The translations under genes and the position numbers were made by a program. The notes beneath the pieces are model-generated. The model was not told the DNA's origin and did no database searches. It saw only the letters and a program-made list of their open reading frames with translations. DNA of 64,000 nt from DASRDU01 sp035652435 (GTDB taxonomy: Bacteria; Acidobacteriota; Blastocatellia; RBC074). The stretch is taken from positions 8,033 through 72,032 of the forward strand of contig DASRDU010000162.1 of NCBI GenBank assembly GCA_035652435.1. The letters run 5' to 3'. Shown here piece after piece: positions 25,497-34,893 of this stretch. Numbering within the stretch: position 1 is the first letter of the stretch; the number at the start of each line of letters is the position of its first letter.

Positions 25497-26492
25497 TCAC
25501 AAGGAAACGGAAAGGGTCGCCATCGTCGCCAGCTTCTCCTTCTGGTACGCGATGACGCTCCTGAGAATTTCATCGAGCGAGACTTTCGGCTCGTAACCGA
25601 TCAGCCGGTTGATCTTCGTGATGTCCGGCACGCGCCGGTGCATGTCTTCGAAGCCTTCTTCGTATGCTTCTTCGTAGGGCACAAAGACGGTGTTCGACGC
25701 GGATTCTGTCAGATGTCTGATCCTTTCCGCAAGCTGTAAAATCGTGACTTCGTGGCAGCTGCCGATGTTGTAAACCTCGCCGACCGCCTCCGGGTGAACG
25801 ATCAGCTTCATGAGCGCGCCGACCACGTCATTGACGTGCGTGAAGCAGCGGCTCTGCGAGCCGTCGCCGTAGACCGTGATGTCTTTGCCCTGCAGGGCCT
25901 GCCGCACGAAATTCGGGATCACCATCCCGTACTGCCCCGTCTGCCGCGGCCCGACCGTATTGAAGAGGCGCACGACGACCGTCGGCACCTTCTTCTCTTT
26001 CCAGTAAGCGATCGCCAGGAACTCATCAATCGCCTTCGAGCAGGCGTAGCTCCACCGCCCCTTACTCGTCGCGCCCATCACCAGGTCATCATCCTCGCGG
26101 AACGGGATCTGTTCGCGCTTGCCGTAAACTTCCGAGGTCGAAGCCACCAGCACCCGCTTGCGCTTTTTGGCGGCGATGTTGAGGACGACTTCCGTGCCGC
26201 GCACGTTGGTTTCAATCGTCCTGACCGGGCTCTCGACGATCAGCTTGACCCCGACGGCGGCGGCCATGTGATAGACCATGTCGCTCCAGTCAATCATCTC
26301 GGCCGTCAGCTGATAATTGGTGACCGTGTCGAGGTGGTACTGGAACTTCGGGTTGGTTTTGATGTGCTGGACGTTCTCAATCGAACCGGTCGAAAGGTCG
26401 TCAATGATGCAGACCTCGTCGCCGCGTTCCAGATGTTTTTCCGCCAGGTGTGAGCCGATAAAGCCGGCCCCACCGGTGATCAGTACTTTCAT
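25497..26492 (-). CDS. Nucleotide-sugar epimerase/dehydratase (extended SDR)
   Basis: 331 residues from ATG 26492, preceded by AAGGAGAG; a longer reading to 26534 lacks support. NAD-binding 'GGAGFIGSH' near the start, active-site Ser-Thr-Ser ('VASTSEVYG') and Tyr-x3-Lys ('YACSK'), and the 'RLFNTVGPRQTGQYG' segment seen in UDP-glucose 4-epimerase and UDP-glucuronate decarboxylase relatives. It supplies a modified sugar nucleotide to the glycan pathway. The exact reaction cannot be chosen from sequence alone. Confidence 0.85.
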   Translation of the reverse strand: MKVLITGGAGFIGSHLAEKHLERGDEVCIIDDLSTGSIENVQHIKTNPKFQYHLDTVTNYQLTAEMIDWSDMVYHMAAAVGVKLIVESPVRTIETNVRGTEVVLNIAAKKRKRVLVASTSEVYGKREQIPFREDDDLVMGATSKGRWSYACSKAIDEFLAIAYWKEKKVPTVVVRLFNTVGPRQTGQYGMVIPNFVRQALQGKDITVYGDGSQSRCFTHVNDVVGALMKLIVHPEAVGEVYNIGSCHEVTILQLAERIRHLTESASNTVFVPYEEAYEEGFEDMHRRVPDITKINRLIGYEPKVSLDEILRSVIAYQKEKLATMATLSVSL

Positions 26493-26549
26493 TGTTTCAA
26501 CTCTCCTTATTGAGTGGTGGATAAAAGCAGTCACCGCCGCAATCAGCGG

Positions 26550-27845
26550 TCATCCGCGTTCATCGGTGGCCGCCACCAGATTCGTGGCATTTCTCTCTAC
26601 CTGCACTTTTTCAATCCCGAGCAGTTCGCGATACAGTTCGGTCATATTACTGACGAGCCGCTGTCTTGAGAGGCGCGACCTGACGAAGTTCTTCCCGCGC
26701 CCGCCCATCTCGCGGCGCAATTCGGGCCGCCCGACCAGAAACTTCATGGCGCGCGCGTAAGTGTCGGCGTCGCCGCGCGGCGCGGTCACGCCGTGATCCC
26801 AGATGAAAAACCCGTCGCGCGATTCGCGGCGCTCACCCATCAGGTCAACCACCCCGCCGACTTCCGTCGAGACCGCCGCGCGCCCGGCACCCATCCCTTC
26901 GATCAGCGTCAGCGGCGTCCCCTCGTTGAGCGAAGTGAGCGCCACCACGTCAAGCTCCCCATAAAGCGCCGTCGCATCTTCGCGGAAGCCGGTGAAGATG
27001 ACCCGGTCAGCGATGCCCAGAGCGCTCGCCTGCGCCTCAAGCTCTTCCTGCAAATGCCCGCCGCCGATGACGGCGAACCGGGCGCGCACGCCTTCACTGA
27101 TCAGCTTTGCCGCGGCATTCAGAAACATCGCGTGATTCTTCACTTCACACAGCCGCCCGACAATCCCGACCAGCACTTCATCATCGGCCACGCCGTACTG
27201 CCGCCGCAGCAGCCCTCGTTTTTCGACGACCTCATCAAAATCAATCCCCAGCGGGATCACGCGGAACTGCCCTGCCTGCCCGACGCCGAACGTCTCGTTG
27301 ATCTCGCGGCGCTGCTGATCGCTGATCGTAATGATCCGGTCGGTGCAGAGCCGCGCCAGTACGCGCTCGATGAAAATAAAAAGGCGCGTCTTGAGCGCGC
27401 CGAAGTAGCTGTGAAAAGTGTGCCCGTGAAAGGTGTGGACGATTTTGCAATCCCGCGGTCGCAGCCACAGCGCCGACGGCGTCATCCATTTATAAATCGT
27501 CGCCGCCACGCGGCCCGCCGCCCCGGCTTTGGACTTGTGCGTGTGGATGATCTGCGGCCTCAGCCGGAAAAACATCCGCACCAGCTTCGCAATCACCAGC
27601 ACATCCCGCGGCCCCAGTTCGCGGCTCATCTCTTTGATGACGATGGGCTCGACCCCGGCCGCGTGCGCGAAGTACCCCATATCGCCTTCGCCCGGCGGAA
27701 CGACCCCGGTAATCAGCACCGTCTCGAACTCATCGCCCGACAGCCCGCTCGACAGCCACGTCACGTGTTTGGCCGGGCCGCCGATGTTGAGACGATCAAT
27801 GATCCGAACGACTCTGGTCTTCACTCCTTTTCCCGAATCTTTCAT
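26550..27845 (-). CDS. Glycosyltransferase family 4
   Basis: 431 residues, GT-B fold. N-terminal 'RLNIGGPAKHVTWLS' and 'IIHTHKSKAGAAGRVA', C-terminal 'GIVGRLCEVKNHAMFL' and the E-x7-E donor motif within 'LNEGTPLTLIEGMGAG'. Acts at the inner face of the membrane on a lipid-linked glycan. It overlaps the asnB stop by 4 bases (ATGA), so the two are translationally coupled. Confidence 0.9.
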   Translation of the reverse strand: MKDSGKGVKTRVVRIIDRLNIGGPAKHVTWLSSGLSGDEFETVLITGVVPPGEGDMGYFAHAAGVEPIVIKEMSRELGPRDVLVIAKLVRMFFRLRPQIIHTHKSKAGAAGRVAATIYKWMTPSALWLRPRDCKIVHTFHGHTFHSYFGALKTRLFIFIERVLARLCTDRIITISDQQRREINETFGVGQAGQFRVIPLGIDFDEVVEKRGLLRRQYGVADDEVLVGIVGRLCEVKNHAMFLNAAAKLISEGVRARFAVIGGGHLQEELEAQASALGIADRVIFTGFREDATALYGELDVVALTSLNEGTPLTLIEGMGAGRAAVSTEVGGVVDLMGERRESRDGFFIWDHGVTAPRGDADTYARAMKFLVGRPELRREMGGRGKNFVRSRLSRQRLVSNMTELYRELLGIEKVQVERNATNLVAATDERG

Positions 27846-29785
27846 GAAGCCAGCGCCACGGCCTGCGGGACGGCACCTTCCCCGGCAGACCCCGCGGCGA
27901 CAAACTCACGTTGCCACAATTCCAGCATCAACAGATTCCACAAGCGAAATGAATGATCCGTCTGACTCTTCAGATGCTGACTGACCAGTCGCTCAACCTC
28001 CTCAGCCCTGAAGTATTCGCGGACGCGACTGTCCTGAGCAATCAGCGAATCGCAGAGCAGCTCCCGCAACGGCCCGCGGAACCACTGCCCGACCGGCACG
28101 CCGAATCCCATCTTGGGGCGGTTGACGTTCTCCGGCGGCAGCAGATCAGGGAAGGCGCGTTTGAGCAGATACTTCGCTTCCTTCCCGCGCAACTTGAGAC
28201 TGACTGGCAGGCGCGCGGCGAATTCCATGACCTCGTGATCGAGGAAAGGCGAACGCGCTTCGAGGCTGTTCGCCATCGAAGTGATGTCCACCTTGACCAA
28301 CAGGTCGAATGGCAGATAAGACTGCACATCCACCGCCATCGCCGCATCCACCGGATCAAGCCCGCCCGTGCCGGCGAACAATGACTCCATCCACTCGCCC
28401 GGCCTCTCACGATCAAACAATTCGCTCAACTCCTCGCGATAAAGATTCCGTTTCGCCCTCTCGCTGAAGTTTCCGTTTGAGGTCCCCACCCAGGCTTCGT
28501 AGCGCTCCGCCATCGGCTGCGCGGCAACTGAGAGGAACCGTTTCACCCTCCGCAGACGATTTTTCGGCCCGAGCGAATCAGGGAGCAGCCCGCCCAGAGC
28601 CTTCGCCGACCACGCGCTGCCCGGAATGCTCCGAACGCGCTCTGCAATCCGATTGGCCAGGTAACGCTCATAGCCCGCAAAGCTCTCATCCCCGCCGTCG
28701 CCGTTCAGCGCGACGGTGACGTTCGCCCGCGTCAGTTGCGACACGTAAAAAGTCGGGATCGCCGAAGAGTCCGCGTAAGGCTCCCCGTAATGCCTGACCA
28801 GCCGGGGCAGGATCGCCAGCGCGTCCGGCTCGACGATGAATTCCTGATGATCGGTCGCCCAGAGTCTCGCGACCCGCCGCGCGTGTTCCGTTTCGTTGTA
28901 CGCCGCTTCCCTGAAGCCAATCGAAAAGGTTTTGACCGGGCGATCCGACAGCTTCGCCATCAGCCCGACCACGATGCTCGAATCAATCCCGCCCGAAAGG
29001 AAAGCGCCCAGCGGCACGTCGCTGATCATCCGCAGCCGCACGGCTTCGGTCAGTTTCTCGCGCAGGGTCTCGACGGCTTCTTCTTCGCTGATCTGTAATT
29101 TCGGCTCGTATTCAAGCTTCCAGTAACGCTCGACCCGCGCGACCGGCCCGTCTGGAGTCCAGTCCACCGTCATCCAGTGCGCGGGCGGCAGCTTTGATAT
29201 GCCCTTGAACCCGGTCAGCGGCGCGGGGATATACCCCCACGAGAGGTAAGCATCAATCGCCGCCAGATTCACCTCACGCGGCACGTCCGCGTCAGCCAGC
29301 AACCCCTGCAACTCCGAAGCAAATAAAAACCGCTCCCCCACCTGAGTGTAAAAGAGCGGCTTCTTGCCGACCCGATCCCGCGCCAGAAACAACCGCCGTC
29401 GCCGCCGATCCCAGAGGCCGAAGGCGAACATTCCGCGCAACCGCTTCACGCAGTCAGTCCCCCACTGCTCCCAGGCGTGAACGATGACCTCGGTATCGGT
29501 GCGCGTGCGGAAACGGTAGCCGAGCTGTTCCAGCTCGGCGCGCAACGCCTGAAAGTTGTAGATTTCACCGTTGAAGGTGATCCGGACCGAGCCGTCATCA
29601 TTCGAGAGCGGCTGCCTGCCCGCTTCCGAAAGATCAATGATCGCAAGGCGGCGGTGGCCGAGCGCGCAGACCTCATCTGCCCACACGCCCCACGCGTCCG
29701 GGCCGCGATGTTTTTGCGCCTCGACGAGGGGCAGGATTCTGTCTTTCTCATTCGCGCCCGAAAGCGCTCCGGCAATCCCGCACAT
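27842..29785 (-). CDS. asnB: Asparagine synthase (glutamine-hydrolysing) in the polysaccharide locus
   Basis: 647 residues: N-terminal class II glutaminase with Cys2 ('MCGIAGAL', 'HRGPDAWG') and C-terminal ATP-pyrophosphatase with the PP-loop 'FLSGGIDSS'. AsnB paralogues are common in exopolysaccharide loci, where they may amidate a sugar acid or peptide rather than make asparagine. Start at ATG so that Cys2 becomes the N-terminal nucleophile. All key residues are present. Confidence 0.93.
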   Translation of the reverse strand: MCGIAGALSGANEKDRILPLVEAQKHRGPDAWGVWADEVCALGHRRLAIIDLSEAGRQPLSNDDGSVRITFNGEIYNFQALRAELEQLGYRFRTRTDTEVIVHAWEQWGTDCVKRLRGMFAFGLWDRRRRRLFLARDRVGKKPLFYTQVGERFLFASELQGLLADADVPREVNLAAIDAYLSWGYIPAPLTGFKGISKLPPAHWMTVDWTPDGPVARVERYWKLEYEPKLQISEEEAVETLREKLTEAVRLRMISDVPLGAFLSGGIDSSIVVGLMAKLSDRPVKTFSIGFREAAYNETEHARRVARLWATDHQEFIVEPDALAILPRLVRHYGEPYADSSAIPTFYVSQLTRANVTVALNGDGGDESFAGYERYLANRIAERVRSIPGSAWSAKALGGLLPDSLGPKNRLRRVKRFLSVAAQPMAERYEAWVGTSNGNFSERAKRNLYREELSELFDRERPGEWMESLFAGTGGLDPVDAAMAVDVQSYLPFDLLVKVDITSMANSLEARSPFLDHEVMEFAARLPVSLKLRGKEAKYLLKRAFPDLLPPENVNRPKMGFGVPVGQWFRGPLRELLCDSLIAQDSRVREYFRAEEVERLVSQHLKSQTDHSFRLWNLLMLELWQREFVAAGSAGEGAVPQAVALAS

Positions 29786-29829
29786 ATATGTTCAGGTAAC
29801 TTTCTCGCAACGGGTTCGACTGGTCATAC

Positions 29830-31713
29830 TCAACCCAGTTCGAATACCTCACGCTCGTGTGGCGCGAAGCGGCGGATGAAACTGTTGTCCTTCATCCGGA
29901 CGCCTTGTCCGCCGTACCAGGGGCGGACCTGTGTCAGCTGACGGCCAGCCAGCTTCTGCATCTCGAAATTCGTCGTCACCACTTCCGGCCCGGCGTTACA
30001 GGCCACCAGATAAAGCCTGTCGCGCAACGCCCACACCGCATAATGCACACGGATGCCGCTCGTCCCCACGCTGATCCAGCGCGCCGCGTCATCGGTCATG
30101 ATGTCGTGCAAGCGCACCAGTTCTTCCCTGAGCGACCCCATTCGTTCCCAGAGCGACGGGTTCATGGGCTTGTATTTCCAGTAAAGCAGCAGCCTCGCCC
30201 CGCGAATCAGCGCGAGGTAACTCATCGCCACGGCCTCATCGGGCGCAGGCTCGCGAGGCTGAATCCAGTAACCGCCCCAGAGCTGCAGCCAGAAAGCGAC
30301 GGGTTTGCCCGAGGGGTAACAGTCATGGTTCATCGCCCGCGCCAGATCGGCGATTCGCTTGACCGCATTCTGGTAATGACCTATCGGGTAGCAGTCTGTC
30401 GAGCCGATGTCCGTCGCATCGAGCGGGCCGTACCCACCTTTGCCCTGCTCCCAGGAAACCTCGTTGACCATCACGGGCCGGCGCGGGTCTGTCTGTCTGG
30501 CCAGTTCATAAAGACCGCGGATCTGCTCCGGGCGCCTCCCGTTCCTCTGGCCCCACCAGAGTGACGGCTCATCCAGAAAGATCCAGCCTCGAATCGCCGG
30601 ATGATTTTTCAGGCCTTGCATGCAGCGAACCATCAGCCGCGACAACTGCTCAACAGGCTGACTGGTGTCATAGGAAAAGATCGGAATGACCGCCAGTCGC
30701 CGCTCGGATGCCGCATCCAGACGCTGGCGGACGCGGGCCATCCTGGTGGATTCCCCGTTCTCATCGCTCAGGTTCAAAGGAAAGACGACGGTATTGAACC
30801 CTCCGGCAGCGATGTCATCGAACTGCCGGTCAGGCGCCGAACCGTTTTCATCTTCAACCGCAATCCCGAAGACCAGCGCGGGCTTGTGATCAATCGTCAG
30901 GCAGCGGTGGACGCGATTGATCCTGACCTCCGGCCCGCCTGTCACAGTTCCCTTCTGCCCGCCTTCCGACCGTGCCGGTGGTTCGTCCGCATTCACGCCA
31001 CTCGCCACCGCCACGTCAGACATCAGTGTCTGTTCGTCCTCTTTTTCCCAGGGCAGAGCGGCAATCGGATGGTCATCAATCAGAGCCTGGCTGAATGCGG
31101 TGGGCGTGTTCCCCCGTTCCAGCTGCGGCGCGGCGACCCACAGCCTGCCCGATTGCGGCCACGAAATTCTAACCAGCAGCTTCGCGAAAATATCCGTCGG
31201 CTCGGCCGACGCGTCGCCGCTTGAGAGAGAGTACCGCTGCCATTCTCTGCCGACCCGGACTTCCCTGCGGTCCCGGTAGTTGATCTGAAGCGTGACGCGG
31301 GCATCATCGGACTCGCTCTTCAGGTAAACGGAGAACGTAAAGGGTTGCCGGACGTTGACGACGATGTCGTGCGCCACGTTGTATGACTCAAACGGCATGG
31401 CGTAAGCCGGATCGGGATTATTCAACTGCACGCTGCGGATTCCCGGCAGCGGCGCGGCGTCCGAAACCCGCAGCAGGTCGCGCGCGTCGGCTACCCATGC
31501 GGCGGCCGGCGTCCCCCAGTAATCAGGCAGGTTCGGCGTCGTACACTTGCTGAAATCGGCATTGCGCAGGTAGTTGGCCGGCGGGCTCAGGAGCTTCAGC
31601 CGAATCATCACACGCCGCGCGACCCACCGGTAATGCCAGGCGGCGAGCGAAGAGGCCGCCAGCACTGTCACGCCCGTTCCGCCGAAATACCTTAAGAATT
31701 TTCGCCGGTTCAT
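29830..31713 (-). CDS. Tat-exported glycosidase-like protein with carbohydrate-binding-like domain
   Basis: 627 residues. Twin-arginine signal 'NRRKFLRYFGG' and a hydrophobic stretch to about 30. Residues 45-210 form a jelly-roll, CBM-like domain ('NADFSKCTTPNLPDYW', '..SVQLNNPDPAY..'). From about 270 a TIM-barrel-like region has candidate acidic residues in 'GWIFLDEPSLWWGQ' and 'VMVNEVSWEQ', then a beta cap. It resembles clan-A glycoside hydrolases, but I cannot fix the family. Likely trims or processes the exported glycan. The N-terminal hydrophobic stretch could anchor it to the membrane. Confidence 0.7.
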   Translation of the reverse strand: MNRRKFLRYFGGTGVTVLAASSLAAWHYRWVARRVMIRLKLLSPPANYLRNADFSKCTTPNLPDYWGTPAAAWVADARDLLRVSDAAPLPGIRSVQLNNPDPAYAMPFESYNVAHDIVVNVRQPFTFSVYLKSESDDARVTLQINYRDRREVRVGREWQRYSLSSGDASAEPTDIFAKLLVRISWPQSGRLWVAAPQLERGNTPTAFSQALIDDHPIAALPWEKEDEQTLMSDVAVASGVNADEPPARSEGGQKGTVTGGPEVRINRVHRCLTIDHKPALVFGIAVEDENGSAPDRQFDDIAAGGFNTVVFPLNLSDENGESTRMARVRQRLDAASERRLAVIPIFSYDTSQPVEQLSRLMVRCMQGLKNHPAIRGWIFLDEPSLWWGQRNGRRPEQIRGLYELARQTDPRRPVMVNEVSWEQGKGGYGPLDATDIGSTDCYPIGHYQNAVKRIADLARAMNHDCYPSGKPVAFWLQLWGGYWIQPREPAPDEAVAMSYLALIRGARLLLYWKYKPMNPSLWERMGSLREELVRLHDIMTDDAARWISVGTSGIRVHYAVWALRDRLYLVACNAGPEVVTTNFEMQKLAGRQLTQVRPWYGGQGVRMKDNSFIRRFAPHEREVFELG

Positions 31714-31723
31714 CGCAGTCCGA

Positions 31724-33067
31724 TTACGCCAGTGCCGCTTCCCCGTTTGATGGAATCATTCTCGTGATACTCACTGCCGCGAACGGGATCAGCGCGACCC
31801 AGAGCGGCACGCGGAAGCGAATCTCGCCGGTGATGGTGAAATGAATCAGCAGATTGCCGAGCAGAAAGACGAACAGCGGCCAGGCCCGCGCCCTCTCGGG
31901 CCACGCCGCAATCAGTCCGCAGACCGACAGACCGAGCAGTGCCGGGTAGAGAGTCCATGCCAGCAACCGGTTGCGCCACGAACTGTGACTGAAGGTCGGT
32001 CGCCACATATTCCAGAGCTTGTGAAAACCGCGCTCCACCCAGAGCCCCGGATGCGCAATGATGTGATTGATCGCGGCCTGGCGGTAAATCCGGTTGGCCT
32101 CAATCTCTGATTTCCCGGCGGCCTCAGCAAGGCCGGGGAACATCGCGGTGTAACCGCCGTAACGAATGAAGTCGGGACTTTCCCGGCGGTCATAACCGGG
32201 ATTATTCCCCAGCCAGAAGACGTGCCCGCCTTCAGTCGAAGCCAGCGTGAATTGCCCGACCGCCACGCTGTTGCGAATCCCCCACGGGAGCATAACGACG
32301 ACGCACCCCGCCACAAACAATGCCGCGTTCAGCGTATCCCTGGACTGACGATTCCAGACCGCGATGCCGGCCATCATCAGTGCTATGACTGCCACCACTC
32401 CGAGCGCATTGGGTCGCACCAGCGCCGCCAGTCCGAAGAGCGCCCCGGCCAGCGCCATCATTGCCCGACGGGATGAATCCGGGGTTGAATCGAGCGCCGC
32501 CAGCAGCGCGTAAATCGCCGAAGCCACGAGGAAGAAATAGAGCGGTTCGGTCAACAGCTGTCCCGATGTCCACAGCACCAGTTCGTAGTAACCCGCCGCG
32601 ATCAGGCCCGCAACCACTCCGGCACTGCGCGAAAACAGGAGCGCCGTGCTGCGCGCAATCCAGACACAGGCCAGCGCGCTGAGCCCGCTCTGAATCAGGC
32701 TGGCGATTTCGGAGTTTCGGCCAAAGAGGTAAAAGCACGCGCTCAGGAAAAGCGGATACCCGGGCATGACAAAAGCGGTCGGCCCCGATCCGTCGGCCAG
32801 CCCGCGCCCGGCCAGCAGGCTGTCGGCCAGTCGCAGGTACAACCCGGCATCGCCCGATTTGAAATCACCCGAAACGATACCCCAGCGATACTGCGCCAGC
32901 ACGTATCCGGCGCGCAGCAGCAACGCGACCGCGAAGATCAGCAGTTGCGAATTCAGCGTGAGGGAATTTGCCCGGGGATTCGCCCGATAACTCCGCGCCT
33001 CGGAGCCGCCGGCAACCACATCATTCAGATTTACGCAATCAATCGCGGCCAACGTGAAGGCACTCAA
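31724..33067 (-). CDS. Polytopic GT39/ArnT-like glycosyltransferase
   Basis: 447 residues with about 10-11 membrane segments. The first periplasmic loop has acidic residues after helix 1 ('GDFKSGDAGLYLRLADSLL'), as in dolichyl-phosphate-mannose-type transferases that use a lipid-linked sugar. Start codon TTG overlaps the stop of the GT2 gene upstream (TTGA). The GT2 protein is of the polyprenyl-phosphate-sugar synthase type, so the pair could make and then use a polyprenyl-linked sugar. Confidence 0.75.
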   Translation of the reverse strand: MSAFTLAAIDCVNLNDVVAGGSEARSYRANPRANSLTLNSQLLIFAVALLLRAGYVLAQYRWGIVSGDFKSGDAGLYLRLADSLLAGRGLADGSGPTAFVMPGYPLFLSACFYLFGRNSEIASLIQSGLSALACVWIARSTALLFSRSAGVVAGLIAAGYYELVLWTSGQLLTEPLYFFLVASAIYALLAALDSTPDSSRRAMMALAGALFGLAALVRPNALGVVAVIALMMAGIAVWNRQSRDTLNAALFVAGCVVVMLPWGIRNSVAVGQFTLASTEGGHVFWLGNNPGYDRRESPDFIRYGGYTAMFPGLAEAAGKSEIEANRIYRQAAINHIIAHPGLWVERGFHKLWNMWRPTFSHSSWRNRLLAWTLYPALLGLSVCGLIAAWPERARAWPLFVFLLGNLLIHFTITGEIRFRVPLWVALIPFAAVSITRMIPSNGEAALA

Positions 33068-33867
33068 TCTGTGAAGCGATATTTGAAGAGGCAGTAAAGA
33101 GATTTCACCCCGTCGCGCCAGCGGATTTTCTTTCCCTCGTCCCGGGTGCGCGGGCAGTAAGAGATCGGGACTTCGGTGATGCGAAATCCGGCGCGCACGA
33201 TCCGCGCTGTGATCTCCGGCTCGAATTCAAAGCCCCGCGAGCGCAACCTGACCCGCTGGGCGACTTCCGACCTGAAGACTTTGTAAGCCGTCTCCATATC
33301 GGTCAGCCGGGTGCCGTAAAGAAGGTTGGTCACGCCGGTCAGCAGTCTGTTGGCCGCGCGACGCGGGAAGTTCGTCCCTGATCCCGGGCGCAGAAAGCGG
33401 GAGCCATAAACAACTGCGGCGCCTCCCGAGAGAATCGGCTGCAACAGCCGGCAGTATTCCTCCGGGTTCAATTCCAGATCGGCATCCTGAATCAGAACGA
33501 TGTCACCGGAAGCCATAGTCAGCCCCTGACGAATCGCGGCCCCTTTGCCGCGATTGACCGGCGAGACGTGAACTTTAGTAACCCTCGTCCCAAGCTCGTG
33601 CAGGACCACTGCCGTCCCATCAGTTGATCCGTCATCCACCACGACCACTTCCCTGGCAATCGGCAGTTCGACCGCCAGCACGCGCCGGATGACTTCGCCG
33701 ACGGTTGATTGCTCATTGTAAACGGGGATGATGACAGAGAGCAGCTGGCAGCGTTCTGCCGCCAGGGGCCTGGCATCCGTGACTGATTCGGTGACGGCAC
33801 TGTCTGCTCTCGCCGCTGCCCCGCGAACTGTCGGAAGGGTTGTCAGTGAAGAGGTTTCGATCTTCAG
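33064..33867 (-). CDS. Glycosyltransferase family 2 (polyprenyl-phosphate sugar synthase type), apparent CTG start
   Basis: The first ordinary in-frame start codon (GTG 33681) would cut off the first strand of the fold. The conserved 'LSVIIPVYNEQSTVGEVIRR' is encoded upstream of it in the same frame. That frame is open back to a stop at 33868-33870, and its first codon is CTG 33867, preceded by CGAGG. I therefore extend to 33867 (267 residues); a start further in or a sequence error remains possible. Motifs: 'VVVDDGSTDGT', 'DADLELNPEEY', 'NRGKGAAIRQG'. It lies 18 bases after the upstream gene and couples to the GT39-like gene. Confidence 0.75.
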   Translation of the reverse strand: MKIETSSLTTLPTVRGAAARADSAVTESVTDARPLAAERCQLLSVIIPVYNEQSTVGEVIRRVLAVELPIAREVVVVDDGSTDGTAVVLHELGTRVTKVHVSPVNRGKGAAIRQGLTMASGDIVLIQDADLELNPEEYCRLLQPILSGGAAVVYGSRFLRPGSGTNFPRRAANRLLTGVTNLLYGTRLTDMETAYKVFRSEVAQRVRLRSRGFEFEPEITARIVRAGFRITEVPISYCPRTRDEGKKIRWRDGVKSLYCLFKYRFTD

Positions 33868-33885
33868 TTACCTCGGGTGACCTGC

Positions 33886-34710
33886 TCAGGCCGGTTGATG
33901 CGTTTTGATGGCAGGTTTTCCCTCTTTACTATCAATCGAAACTGCTACGGCAGATCCGGGCGAAGCCGCCGCTGCGGCAGCCTCAGCCTTCTGAATATTC
34001 GAGATATGAACCCACCCTCTGCGCCGCAACCCGACCCGCACCAGCGCCCTCAATCCTTTCAAGGTAACCAGCGTGATTGCGAGCAGGAACCAGAATGATG
34101 CCAGCAGCGCATGCGGATTTTCAGACCAGTAAGTAAATGGCCCCATCTCCAGTTTGACCCGCGAAACAAGCCAGTTGATGTGCAGGCGGCGCAGGTTCAG
34201 GGTGTAATAATCATCGTATTCGGGCCGGAGGATCACTTTATCCAAAGGTTCAAGATCCGCAATTGCGGGTGGGTTCTGGCAATCAACAATTGCGGTATTC
34301 CCGGGGGCGATCTCTGCTTCGGCGACGACGTGCAGTTTCTGCCCATACAGGTTGATCCGCTGCGCGCGGATGCCCACGGCGTCGGCCAGATTGATGAAGG
34401 TGCGCGTGACCTCGCCGCAATACCCTTTGCCGGAGCGGAGCGTCTCTGCCGCGGAGGCCCGCAGGAAAGGCCGCTCCTTGTCAGGCGCTCCATCAAAGGA
34501 AACGCTCGCCCGCAGGTAGTCGCGTAATGCGATGATCTTTGACCTGCTGTCAGTGGCTTGTGCTTTCGCCACGACTGACCGGGCCACCTGACTGATGTAG
34601 CGAGTGTCGAGGTACTGCCGGACCGCTTCAAAAGCTCCCAGGGCCAGACACACAGCAGTGAGTGCGTAAAACAAGGGCTTATAATTACGACTCGATCTTT
34701 TACCCATCAT
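33886..34710 (-). CDS. Transglutaminase-like membrane protein
   Basis: 274 residues: an N-terminal membrane segment (about 11-28), a transglutaminase/protease-like core with Cys in 'GKGYCGEVTRTFINLADAVG', His in 'KLHVVAEAEI' and Asp in 'AIVDCQNPP', a second membrane segment near 205-222, and a basic then Ala-rich tail. The core sits outside the membrane. Such proteins occur in exopolysaccharide loci and may modify or cross-link the glycan or an attached protein; the substrate is unknown. Confidence 0.75.
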   Translation of the reverse strand: MMGKRSSRNYKPLFYALTAVCLALGAFEAVRQYLDTRYISQVARSVVAKAQATDSRSKIIALRDYLRASVSFDGAPDKERPFLRASAAETLRSGKGYCGEVTRTFINLADAVGIRAQRINLYGQKLHVVAEAEIAPGNTAIVDCQNPPAIADLEPLDKVILRPEYDDYYTLNLRRLHINWLVSRVKLEMGPFTYWSENPHALLASFWFLLAITLVTLKGLRALVRVGLRRRGWVHISNIQKAEAAAAAASPGSAVAVSIDSKEGKPAIKTHQPA

Positions 34711-34893
34711 TGTTTCCTTACTTCCTCAGCCTCTCGAATTTCTGATTGGCCGCCATGAAGGGCTTACTAATAATGATTATTGGGGCAAATTGTGATGGTG
34801 AGGGACGCGACACTGTCTTTGTCCCGCTTTGAAAACATTGGTACAGTACCGGGGCGTGAGCGACCGGTTACTTCAGCCGGACAGCCGGCCCGG

